Shown here: piece after piece, positions 1 to 7,881 of the stretch
How the letters are laid out: every line of letters begins with the position of its first letter
Numbering within the stretch: position 1 is the stretch's first letter
Assembly: GCA_017471445.1 (NCBI GenBank)
Contig: JAFUTJ010000013.1
Span: 1-43,810 of the forward strand
Length of the DNA stretch: 43,810 nt
Source: Alphaproteobacteria bacterium
GTDB taxonomy: Bacteria; Pseudomonadota; Alphaproteobacteria; Rs-D84
Direction: 5' to 3'
Program-made: the position numbers and the translations under genes
The notes under the pieces: model-generated
What the model was told of the DNA's origin: nothing
Database searches by the model: none
Seen by the model: the letters and a program-made list of their open reading frames with translations, nothing else

Positions 1-1314
1 CGCATCTGCGCGTTGTTCTGAATATGCCGACGCCGCCATCATTGCACCAATACCGGTTGCCCCCATTGACGCACCACCCAACATGCGATTGGCATCCGAT
101 TGTTCTTTTTCTTTCATCGCCGTCGCATTCGAACGCAGTTCTTGCAACTGTTGCAGTGTTACAATATTTTCAACAATGCCATGCAAAAATTGCGAATCGG
201 TAATATTTTTGCCCATGTTTACGATTCTATTAAAATCGTCGGTGGTTTTCTGAATATCGGTGTCAATTTGTTGCAATGCGTTATCAATTTCTGAATCTGG
301 TGTTGTGGCGTTTGTGTTCGTTTGTTCGTCTGTATTATTAGGTTGTTGTTCTTTGGGTTTAATTGTTGGGCTGCTCTTTTTAAGGTTGTTCAGTGCAGAT
401 GAAAATTGTCGACTGGATACAGTGCCATTGTATTCAAATTGGTTGTTAAATCTAAATTCATATAACTCGCTTCCGCCATAAGAACAAATACTAACCAGTT
501 TATTTGTTCTTCTGTCAATATACGGTCCACCAGAATTCCCAGCCCAAATATCACAGGTTGACATCAATATGTTTGGAAAGAATTTGGATTTAAAAGAATT
601 AGTCTTTTCGCCACAGATGGATTGGCATGTGGATTGATTTTCGTAACACAAATCAAAACAATTTTCATCATACAATATCGTGCAAGATTTATCAATTTTT
701 AAGCTATCTTCTTTGTCACGCAATGGTTTTGTTAAAATGTTATCAAATGCTAATTTTGCATTTTCTGTATCAATATATCGTTTCCCATCAGGATAAATTG
801 CGGTGTTCGCGATAATTTTATCATATTCTTGTCTTAACAGTGCGATTTCATCATTGCTTAAAATTCTTACCCAACCAAAGCCAGCATTATAAACCTGAAC
901 TGCTTTATTTGGGGCATCCAATTCATAAAAAGAATCGGAATAATATTTACTATCTGTAACGCGCAACAGTGCCCAATCGTTAAAATCGTCGTAGGTATTT
1001 CTGAAATTCGTTGTTTCGGCCAATTGTAAATCAAATATGTCACCACGATAATTTTGTGCCTCAAATTTTTTATTTATACCGCCGGAACTGTTTGTTACGC
1101 AGTGCGCCGCGGTCAAAATTAAATCAGGTGCAACATATTGGCCGGTACAATATATATAACCATCGCTGTGCAGTGACAGATATGAACGCAATAACAAAAT
1201 GGACGGATACTGCGACCAATCGGCGTATTCTCGGTTATCAATATCACCAACACCGGCAATTGATTGCGCCGACATAAAAATACCAACCAGCATAAAAACC
1301 AGACGAAATTTCAT
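1..1314 (-). CDS. Secreted trypsin-like (S1 family) serine protease, C-terminus cut by window edge
   Basis: The frame is open from an ATG at 1314 down to base 1 (438 codons) with no stop, so the C-terminus lies outside the window. The N-terminus (MKFRLVFMLVGIFMSAQSIAG) is a signal peptide. The catalytic triad of a chymotrypsin-fold protease is visible: His71 in LTAAHC, Asp113 in NDWALLRV and Ser261 in AGNSGGPY. An Asp sits six residues before the Ser, where trypsin has its S1-pocket Asp, but that alignment is approximate. A Cys-rich insert (about residues 211-234) precedes the Ser motif. After the protease domain (about residue 300) comes a Thr/Asn/Gln-rich linker and then a helical, coiled-coil-like tail (about 325-420). 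The protein is probably periplasmic or secreted. The gene follows the pgsA terminator, so it likely has its own promoter in 1315-1351. The protease assignment is firm; substrate and the role of the tail are unknown. Confidence 0.85.
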   Translation of the reverse strand, partial: MKFRLVFMLVGIFMSAQSIAGVGDIDNREYADWSQYPSILLLRSYLSLHSDGYIYCTGQYVAPDLILTAAHCVTNSSGGINKKFEAQNYRGDIFDLQLAETTNFRNTYDDFNDWALLRVTDSKYYSDSFYELDAPNKAVQVYNAGFGWVRILSNDEIALLRQEYDKIIANTAIYPDGKRYIDTENAKLAFDNILTKPLRDKEDSLKIDKSCTILYDENCFDLCYENQSTCQSICGEKTNSFKSKFFPNILMSTCDIWAGNSGGPYIDRRTNKLVSICSYGGSELYEFRFNNQFEYNGTVSSRQFSSALNNLKKSSPTIKPKEQQPNNTDEQTNTNATTPDSEIDNALQQIDTDIQKTTDDFNRIVNMGKNITDSQFLHGIVENIVTLQQLQELRSNATAMKEKEQSDANRMLGGASMGATGIGAMMAASAYSEQRADA

Positions 1315-1351
1315 ACCTGCAATTTTATCAAAATTTGCATGTGTTTGTTAC

Positions 1352-1378
1352 AAAAAAAGTGTGGGCAAATGCCCACAC
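1352..1378 (-). terminator. Rho-independent terminator of the uvrC-pgsA operon
   Basis: On the minus strand an 8-bp perfect stem (GTGTGGGC / GCCCACAC, loop ATTT) is followed by seven T, just after the pgsA stop codon. It separates pgsA from the downstream protease gene. Confidence 0.85.
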
Positions 1379-1383
1379 AATTG

Positions 1384-1983
1384 TTATTTCAATTTATTTA
1401 TCTTTGACACAAATGTTCGGGTATATTGTGTTGCCGACCATATACTGAACACCAGTGATGTCCACATGCCAATAATACCAATTTGCGACAATGTGTTTAA
1501 TGTAATCAAATATGTGCGCGAAATTGTTTCTGGTGTGATAAAACGACTGAATGTGAACAATGCCAAAAATGCGGTAATTGTTATCATTTGACATGCGGTC
1601 TTTACCTTGCCCAATGAAAAACGGTCATGTGGAACAGGCATTTCCATTTTTTGTGTGCCTAGAAATTCGCGCAGGCCACTGATATACAATTCGCGGGCAA
1701 TCATAATAATTGTTGGCACAACCACAAACCAAACCGGCATCATAACCGCCAGCATGATTAATGTATTTGCCACCAATAATTTATCGCCAATATGGTCAAT
1801 AACACCGCCCAGTTTCGTACACACATCATACTTGCGGGCCAAGAAACCGTCAAACCAATCACTGGCCGCCGCCAATACGAATAATATCAGTGAACACCAA
1901 TACCATTGAAACATCAGTGTTGGTATTATCAAAAATGCCGCCACAATGCGAAATCCTGATAAAAAATTCACAAAAAATTTCAT
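1384..1983 (-). CDS. pgsA: CDP-diacylglycerol--glycerol-3-phosphate 3-phosphatidyltransferase
   Basis: This 199-residue inner-membrane enzyme transfers a phosphatidyl group from CDP-diacylglycerol to glycerol 3-phosphate, the committed step to phosphatidylglycerol. The CDP-alcohol phosphatidyltransferase signature D-x2-DG-x2-AR-x8-G-x3-D-x3-D is complete (Asp42, Asp45, Gly46, Ala49, Arg50, Gly59, Asp63, Asp67). Several hydrophobic membrane segments surround it, and the length fits the family. The ATG at 1983 has a GGGAGT ribosome site. The gene lies 43 bp downstream of uvrC on the same strand; uvrC-pgsA adjacency is common in proteobacteria. PgsA is favoured over phosphatidylserine or cardiolipin synthases by context and length. 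Confidence 0.9.
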   Translation of the reverse strand: MKFFVNFLSGFRIVAAFLIIPTLMFQWYWCSLILFVLAAASDWFDGFLARKYDVCTKLGGVIDHIGDKLLVANTLIMLAVMMPVWFVVVPTIIMIARELYISGLREFLGTQKMEMPVPHDRFSLGKVKTACQMITITAFLALFTFSRFITPETISRTYLITLNTLSQIGIIGMWTSLVFSIWSATQYTRTFVSKINKLK

Positions 1984-2026
1984 ATTAATACTCCCTTGGG
2001 TTCAGAACAAAATTTGTGTGCCTGTA

Positions 2027-3451
2027 TTATAGCACATCTGAATGGAAATAGGCATATATTTTTTCGGCGGCACTTTTTCCCAGGCCCGGTACATGCATCA
2101 ATCCGGCCAGGTTTGCATCCATTATGGCGCGTACACTGCCATAATGATTTAATAATGCGCGTTTTCGTGTTGGGCCAATACCATCAATTTCATCCAGCAC
2201 AGATGCCGTCATTTGTTTTGCACGTACTGCGCGATGGTACGTTATGACGAATCGGTGCGCTTCATCCCGGACGGCGCGCAGCATCAGGAACAGCGGCGAA
2301 TCCTTTGGCATGTCATAATATTCGGTGCCGTTGGGTAATATAAAGTGTTCATCGCCATCGCGCACGATTCCCTTGGTAACGCCAAAAATTGGAATGTCGG
2401 GTGCAGTTTCATGTGCAATGTTCCACTGTGCCGGGCCGCCGTCAACAATAATCAGGCTTAATTTTGGACCGCGTGCAACCGCGCGTGAAACAAATTCATT
2501 CATCATGGCAATATCGTTTCCGGCGCGTGCGGCATCGTTTAACTTAAAATGACGATAGCCGGTTTTGACAAATCCGTCGTGGCCAAATGTTATCATTGCA
2601 CCAACCGGATTTTTACCGAACAGATGTGAATTATCAAACACGCCCGCCAATTCAATTTTTATACCCAATAATTGTTCCAATTCGGTTACGTTTTTGTCCC
2701 AGTCTAAATTCGCGCTATACGCCGGATTCGTGCGTATACCACGATTTGATGTTTGTGTTAATGCGGCAATTTTATCACGATATTTTGCCGCCGATTCATA
2801 ATCGGTTTTTTTCGCCGCGTCTTTCATTAATGTGGAAAGTTCGGCAATAATTGGTTCGCTGTCCCCGCGCAGGATTCGCCGTGCCAATTGCACATTTTGG
2901 GCGTATTCTGTTTGCGGTAAAACGCATGGTGCACTGCACCGGCCAATTTGATGTAACAGGCATGGGCGTGACCGGTTGCGCATAAACGTGTCGGTACATG
3001 TGCGAATCTGGCACACCTTTTGTATCGTTTTTATTGTTTCGTTTAATGCGGTTACAGATGGGTATGGGCCGAAAACATCACGCCGCTGTGAAATTTTTCC
3101 GCGAAATTTTAACAGGCGCGGAAATTCATGTCCCGTTAATGCAATCATAGGATACATCTTGCCGTCGGTTAACATTATGTTATATTTCGGTTTCAGGGTT
3201 TTAATCAATTCCTGTTCCCGAATTAATGCGTCCGATTCGGTTGGGGTTATTTCCCATTCAACCCGCGTGACCAGTGTACGCATAACCTGTTTATGGTTTT
3301 CCAGTTTTGATATGTCAATATACTGTTTCAGGCGGTTTGATATATTTTTCGCCTTGCCCACATACAGCAGGTTCCCCGCCGAGTCATACATCTTGTATAC
3401 GCCGGGGGATTTAGGACTGTTTTCAATTAAATCAGAAAATTGAATATTCAT
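2027..3451 (-). CDS. uvrC: UvrABC excinuclease subunit C, compact form
   Basis: UvrC makes both incisions in nucleotide excision repair. In order: a GIY-YIG nuclease domain at the N-terminus (GVYKMYD...LLYVGKAK), a UVR motif (about residues 190-220), the RNase H-like 5' nuclease domain, and a C-terminal helix-hairpin-helix pair (GIGPTRKRALL, VPGLGKSAAEKI). The RNase H catalytic residues appear intact: Asp in FDNSH, Asp in IIVDGG and His in DEAHRFV. The start is placed at 3451 because the GIY-YIG domain begins straight after it; the frame extends 20 residues further upstream to 3511, but that stretch is hydrophobic and unlike UvrC. At about 474 residues the protein is much shorter than the usual 600 or so. 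Most of the shortening lies between the UVR motif and the RNase H domain. It is transcribed with pgsA and divergently from the pilin-like gene. Confidence 0.93.
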   Translation of the reverse strand: MNIQFSDLIENSPKSPGVYKMYDSAGNLLYVGKAKNISNRLKQYIDISKLENHKQVMRTLVTRVEWEITPTESDALIREQELIKTLKPKYNIMLTDGKMYPMIALTGHEFPRLLKFRGKISQRRDVFGPYPSVTALNETIKTIQKVCQIRTCTDTFMRNRSRPCLLHQIGRCSAPCVLPQTEYAQNVQLARRILRGDSEPIIAELSTLMKDAAKKTDYESAAKYRDKIAALTQTSNRGIRTNPAYSANLDWDKNVTELEQLLGIKIELAGVFDNSHLFGKNPVGAMITFGHDGFVKTGYRHFKLNDAARAGNDIAMMNEFVSRAVARGPKLSLIIVDGGPAQWNIAHETAPDIPIFGVTKGIVRDGDEHFILPNGTEYYDMPKDSPLFLMLRAVRDEAHRFVITYHRAVRAKQMTASVLDEIDGIGPTRKRALLNHYGSVRAIMDANLAGLMHVPGLGKSAAEKIYAYFHSDVL

Positions 3452-3502
3452 GTCAGATATGATAAAATATAAAAGATTAAATAGCAAATAAAGGCAATAA
3501 AA

Positions 3503-3967
3503 ATGAAACAAGAATATGGACGTTCAATGATTGAAATGATGGGCGTGTTGGCAATTATGGGAATCATAACCGTCGGGGCAATTGGCCTGATATCAACCGC
3601 AATGCGCACGCAAAAGCGTACCCAGGTAAATGACGAAGTAATTCAATTGGTAACCGGTGTGCGGCAATTACTGGGGGAATATGATGATTATTCGCATATT
3701 AACAACAGTACGATTTTTGGCGCAATTGGTATGTCAAACAAGAATCCGTATGGTGGAACATATGAAATTGCGGTAAACCCATCAAATTCGCGCCAATTTA
3801 TAATATCTGTGGTCGGATTGTCCCAGTCAGATTGTGAATACCTGGTGACCAAGGCATGGTCCGATTCGGTCGGGTACCAATCGTCAAATGGCCGCCAAGG
3901 TGGCGCAACAGGCACATGTGGTGCGACCGATGCAAGAAACATTGTGCAAATAACATACGGCGAATAA
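3503..3967 (+). CDS. Type IV pilin-like / pseudopilin-like protein with atypical prepilin motif
   Basis: This is a 154-residue protein with a prepilin-like N-terminus: a short positive leader (MKQEYG), then RSMIEMMGVLAIMGIITVGA. Cleavage after Gly6 would place Glu at mature position 5, as in type IV pilins, but the usual Phe1 is Arg and the context reads GRSMIE rather than GFTLIE. The hydrophobic helix continues into a polar amphipathic helix (STAMRTQKRTQVNDEVIQLV), as in pilins. A globular C-terminal part holds Cys110 and a second Cys near residue 138 that could form the D-loop disulfide. No prepilin peptidase or pilus assembly genes are in the window. AAAGG precedes the ATG. The gene lies 4 bp before rluC, so they are probably co-transcribed. 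It may act as a pilin-like surface or secretion component; function is inferred from the N-terminus only. Confidence 0.7.
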   Translation: MKQEYGRSMIEMMGVLAIMGIITVGAIGLISTAMRTQKRTQVNDEVIQLVTGVRQLLGEYDDYSHINNSTIFGAIGMSNKNPYGGTYEIAVNPSNSRQFIISVVGLSQSDCEYLVTKAWSDSVGYQSSNGRQGGATGTCGATDARNIVQITYGE

Positions 3968-3971
3968 ATTT

Positions 3972-4943
3972 ATGGCGAATGTAATAACTGTTCCCCAAAC
4001 CGAAGAAGGAACGCGATTGCTGCGTTGGTTCCTGCGTCGGTATCCATCAATGCCCCAGCGCGAATTTTACAAACTGTGTCGTGGTGGGCAAATTCGCGTT
4101 AATTCGGCGCGTGTGCGCGGTATGGAAATTCTGCGGGCGGGTGATGCAGTGCGTGTGCCACCAACAATTAATGCGTATGCCACGCCACGTGCAAAAAAAA
4201 CAGAAAGTGGCGATGCGTTTTCATTGGGGGATTTAGAGGCGTTACGTCGGTGTATAATTCATAATGATGAAGATATTGTTGTGTTTAATAAACCGGCGGG
4301 CCTAGCCGTTCAGGGGGGCAGTGGTATTCGTAAATCGGTTGATAAAATGGCGGCGGCAATGTTTCCGTATGATAAAATATCATTGGTTCATCGGCTGGAC
4401 CGCGAAACCAGTGGTGTTTTGGTTGTGGCCAAGAATCAGCGTGCGGCCCAAGTCTTGGCCGATGCGTTTCAGAATAAAACCGCGCACAAGGAATATCTGG
4501 CACTGTTGAATGGTGATGTTTCGCCGTCGCACGGCACAATTGATAATTACATGATAAAGGGCCAGGTGTTTGACACACCGACGCGTCTGAATAACGGTAC
4601 CGGTCAACGTCCCCAACGTGCAATCACCGATTATCGTGTTTTATCCCGCGCAGGTGGGTGTGTTTCGTGGGTTTTGTTTTCACCAAAAACGGGCCGTACG
4701 CACCAATTACGTCTGCACAGCGCGTTTTCGCTGAATGCGCCAATTGTGGGTGATGATTTATACAGTGCGGGACGACATTTGGATTCAATGTTGACATCTG
4801 TGATGGCGACGAATAATTTATACTTGTTTGCACACAAGATTACATTTCGCCACCCGCGTACAGGACAGTTGATTACTTTGCGGGCAGATGTTCCAGAATT
4901 TATGCGTCCGGTGTTGAAATTCTTGGAATTCCAGATACCATAA
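3972..4943 (+). CDS. rluC: RluC/RluD-family 23S rRNA pseudouridine synthase
   Basis: The protein (323 residues) isomerises uridines to pseudouridine in large-subunit rRNA. An S4-like RNA-binding region is at about residues 15-62 (FYKLCRGGQIRVNSARV). The catalytic core carries the family motif HRLDRETSGVLVVAKN with nucleophile Asp143, followed by a second conserved block (SPKTGRTHQLRLHSAF). Length is typical. RluC is favoured over RluD because of the lineage-typical short N-terminus, but the two cannot be separated firmly by eye. It starts 4 bp after the pilin-like gene and ends 1 bp before the AsmA-like gene, placing it inside a four-gene unit. Confidence 0.88.
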   Translation: MANVITVPQTEEGTRLLRWFLRRYPSMPQREFYKLCRGGQIRVNSARVRGMEILRAGDAVRVPPTINAYATPRAKKTESGDAFSLGDLEALRRCIIHNDEDIVVFNKPAGLAVQGGSGIRKSVDKMAAAMFPYDKISLVHRLDRETSGVLVVAKNQRAAQVLADAFQNKTAHKEYLALLNGDVSPSHGTIDNYMIKGQVFDTPTRLNNGTGQRPQRAITDYRVLSRAGGCVSWVLFSPKTGRTHQLRLHSAFSLNAPIVGDDLYSAGRHLDSMLTSVMATNNLYLFAHKITFRHPRTGQLITLRADVPEFMRPVLKFLEFQIP

Positions 4944-4944
4944 A

Positions 4945-7053
4945 GTGAACAAAGATATGGTTAAAGGCGCAAAAATATTTTTTACAATTTGCAGAATTCT
5001 GGGACTGTTTATCGCGGGACTGGGGGTGGCGGTTGCGGTCGCGTTAAGTCAGATTAGTTTAGAATCACTGCGTGGAAATGTTGTAAAAATGATTCAAGAT
5101 GCAACTGGCGTTCCTGTTCAGGTTAAAGGGGCTGTGTCTTGGAAGTTTTCATTGCGACCACAAATTGAATTAAACGATGTGCATATTCCAAACGAATCGT
5201 GGGCGAAATGCGCGGATGCTTTTTCTGCAAAAAAGATAGATGTGCGCATAAATCTAATATCACTGTTGCATGACAGTCCGACAATACAAAATATTCGTGT
5301 ATACGACGCAAACGTGTGTATAGAGCAAAATAAGATTGGTGATTTATCGTATCAAAAAATTGCGCCAGATGCTATGGAAACAAAATCAGATAAGTCAGAA
5401 AAAACACAGAATAAATATCTGATATCAGACCCTGGTTTTGGGGGGTTGGAAATTCGTAATTTGGATGCACGTGTTATTGGTCATCATTTTTCCATGGCTG
5501 GGTTTCAGGTGCGCAGTATGCTACATTCTGCGTCACGTGAATATGCCGGATGGATTAAATCTGAAACAGATGTGTTTCCGTTTATTGTTTCGTTTGCCGA
5601 ATATGATGCGTCGCGTGATGTGTATCCGGTACGGGTGGCGTTTTCAACCGGCGGTAATGCGTTAATTGCGAATATTACGGTTTCTGGTGGTGACACAAAA
5701 TCGGTTGCATACAGTGTGTCGGGTGATGTCCCGGACATTGCGGCATTTGGGCGCGCAATTGGTCAAAAAATTCCAACCATGCCAAAAATGACCGTTGATT
5801 TTCGTGGCACGATAAACGACGATAAAGTGCATTTTGATAAATCTTTATTAACCACGCGTGGCACAGAATTGAATTTTGATGGTGATTATGATTGGACACG
5901 GGGCAAGGTTGTAATTAATCTGAACGCAACTAAAATCAACCTGTATGAATTATTACCGGAATTATTTGGTGGTGCACCGATTGATGCAAATCGTGAATTA
6001 AATGTATTTCACGATATGCCATTGTATGGCGATATATTGCGCGATTTGCGTATGGATGTGCGTGCAAATATTGGTAATTTAATTGTGTATCGTAATTTGC
6101 AATTAAAGAAATTGAACTTGTCGGCGGGTGTGGCCGATGCGCATGGGCGTATTGATATGCGTACGGATATTGCAGATGGCACCATACGAATTGCGGCAAA
6201 TTTTGATATTGATGATGATGGGCGTTTGCATATAACCACAGGTGGTGCCGGACAAAAAATTAATATCGGCACATTGTTAAATCAAATAAATATACGTGAT
6301 TTTATATCGGGCTTGCCGGTGAATTTAGAGCTTTACTTACAGGGGGCCGGACGTGATATCAGTGAACTGATGCAAAATATATCTGGTCCGGTTCAGATGT
6401 TTTCGGTTGGTACCGGGTATGCGCATTCGCAGTTGGTTGCAAATATTTATGGAACAGATTTCCTGACCACGTTGCGACATGAAATCCAAGATTTGTTCCG
6501 TTCGGAAAAAAAGCACGACCGTATTAAAATTTCATGCGTTGCCGTAAATACCAAGATTCGGGATGGATTAATTGAAACACAAAACGGTGTTGCCGCCGAA
6601 ACCGCTGCGATAAATATCGGGTTAAGTGGCGATTTGGATTTGGGACGTGAACGTATCAAAATGTCGTTGGCAACGGTGCCAGTGCGCGGATTAAAGTTGT
6701 CTTTGACCGGGAATGTGGTAAACTCTATATCCATCAATGGCAATATGGCCGAACCAGACGTTACAATCAGTGGGGCCGCCGTCGCAGGCAAGGTTGCATC
6801 TGCAACCGGCATTGGATTGTTACTGACACCGCTGACCGGGGGAATTGGGCTGGTTGCGGGGGCAGGGGTTGGATTGCTGGCCGGGGATTTGCTGGAAAAC
6901 TGGCTGGCGGATGATAACCCGTGCGAAACGGCAATGTTGCGTGGTGCGCCGTCGCGCCGTCGTGACGTTGAATGGTTAAATGAACCAATAGAAGATTTGA
7001 TAGCAGGAATATTTAACGAAACCGAACAAGAACAAAAAATAAAAGGAGAATAA
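4945..7053 (+). CDS. AsmA-family inner-membrane-anchored protein
   Basis: A 702-residue protein with one N-terminal transmembrane anchor (about residues 10-32) and a long periplasmic region. The N-terminal part (IQDATGVPVQVKGAVSWKF ... PQIELNDVHI) is the AsmA signature. The C-terminal part (LSGDLDLGRERIKMSL, NVVNSISINGNMAEPDV) matches the AsmA C-terminal domain, ending in a Gly-rich hydrophobic stretch. AsmA-like proteins are related to VPS13/TamB-type lipid-transport bridges and affect outer-membrane lipid homeostasis; that role is from family knowledge. The start used is GTG at 4945, 1 bp after the rluC stop; an ATG at 4957 is an alternative. It is followed after 5 bp by the c-di-AMP synthase gene. 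Confidence 0.85.
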   Translation: MNKDMVKGAKIFFTICRILGLFIAGLGVAVAVALSQISLESLRGNVVKMIQDATGVPVQVKGAVSWKFSLRPQIELNDVHIPNESWAKCADAFSAKKIDVRINLISLLHDSPTIQNIRVYDANVCIEQNKIGDLSYQKIAPDAMETKSDKSEKTQNKYLISDPGFGGLEIRNLDARVIGHHFSMAGFQVRSMLHSASREYAGWIKSETDVFPFIVSFAEYDASRDVYPVRVAFSTGGNALIANITVSGGDTKSVAYSVSGDVPDIAAFGRAIGQKIPTMPKMTVDFRGTINDDKVHFDKSLLTTRGTELNFDGDYDWTRGKVVINLNATKINLYELLPELFGGAPIDANRELNVFHDMPLYGDILRDLRMDVRANIGNLIVYRNLQLKKLNLSAGVADAHGRIDMRTDIADGTIRIAANFDIDDDGRLHITTGGAGQKINIGTLLNQINIRDFISGLPVNLELYLQGAGRDISELMQNISGPVQMFSVGTGYAHSQLVANIYGTDFLTTLRHEIQDLFRSEKKHDRIKISCVAVNTKIRDGLIETQNGVAAETAAINIGLSGDLDLGRERIKMSLATVPVRGLKLSLTGNVVNSISINGNMAEPDVTISGAAVAGKVASATGIGLLLTPLTGGIGLVAGAGVGLLAGDLLENWLADDNPCETAMLRGAPSRRRDVEWLNEPIEDLIAGIFNETEQEQKIKGE

Positions 7054-7058
7054 TAGAA

Positions 7059-7817
7059 ATGTTCAGTTGGATTGTATTGTTTCAGATTGTTGTTATTGCG
7101 GCAATTGTGCTGTTTGTGTACCGCACATTTGTTGAAAACACATCATCTGAAAAAATTGTGCGGGGGCTGTTTGGGCTGGCCGTGCTGTGGATTGTTAGTT
7201 TTGTGCTGACCTGGGCGCATTTGGATTTATTGGGGCGGTTCTTTCACTGGGTTGCGCTGTTTCTGTCGCTGTCGCTGGTTGTTGTGTTTCAGCCGGAATT
7301 ACGCAAGTTTATGGCACTGTTGGGTAATGCCCAGGGCTGGACACGTCTGTTCCGACGTGGTGGTGTTGCAACAAAAAATACTGCGTCGCTGGATGCGATT
7401 TGTACCGCGGTTGAATACATGTCAGCCAAGCATACCGGTGCATTGATTGTTTTCCCCAGTTCTTTGGATGAAAGTGCAATTGATAAAAAAGGTATTAAAA
7501 TTGATGCCGAAATTACCAGTGAATTATTGCTGACAATATTCTTTAATAAAACGCCATTGCACGATGGTGCGGTAATTATTGAAAATAATCGTGTTGCGTA
7601 TGCCGGTGGAATTTTGCCGTTGTCGCAAAATAACCTGAATTGGAAATATGGTACGCGTCACCGTGCCGCCCTGGGGTTAAGCGAGGTTTCTAGTGCCACC
7701 GTCTTGGTTGTTTCCGAAGAAAGTGGCGACATATCAATTGCGGAAAAGGGCAAATTCACAAAATATGATGATGTGAAAAAATTGCGCGCAAAATTGGAAA
7801 AGGTAATGAATAAATAA
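7059..7817 (+). CDS. cdaA: Diadenylate cyclase, CdaA type (c-di-AMP synthase)
   Basis: The 252-residue protein makes cyclic di-AMP from two ATP. It has three predicted membrane helices (about residues 3-21, 36-52 and 60-78) and then a cytosolic DisA_N (DAC) domain. Both catalytic motifs are intact: DGA at 169-171 (LHDGAVII) and the RHR motif at 200-202 (GTRHRAA). The topology is that of CdaA rather than DisA. The usual Firmicutes neighbours cdaR (YbbR) and glmM are absent; it sits instead behind rluC and an AsmA-like gene. A strong AGGAG ribosome site lies before the ATG. c-di-AMP synthases are uncommon in alphaproteobacteria, which makes the gene notable. Family assignment is firm; the physiological role here (osmotic or envelope control) is inference. 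Confidence 0.92.
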   Translation: MFSWIVLFQIVVIAAIVLFVYRTFVENTSSEKIVRGLFGLAVLWIVSFVLTWAHLDLLGRFFHWVALFLSLSLVVVFQPELRKFMALLGNAQGWTRLFRRGGVATKNTASLDAICTAVEYMSAKHTGALIVFPSSLDESAIDKKGIKIDAEITSELLLTIFFNKTPLHDGAVIIENNRVAYAGGILPLSQNNLNWKYGTRHRAALGLSEVSSATVLVVSEESGDISIAEKGKFTKYDDVKKLRAKLEKVMNK

Positions 7818-7820
7818 TAT

Positions 7821-7850
7821 AAAAACACCGGCATTTGCCGGTGTTTTTTT
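7821..7850. terminator. Strong bidirectional terminator between cdaA and parE
   Basis: A 12-bp stem (7821-7832 with 7837-7848, loop ATTT) has T-rich flanks on both strands. It lies between the convergent cdaA and parE genes and can serve both. Confidence 0.9.
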
Positions 7851-7881
7851 GTGCGTTTTGACAAGCATCACAAAACAATTT

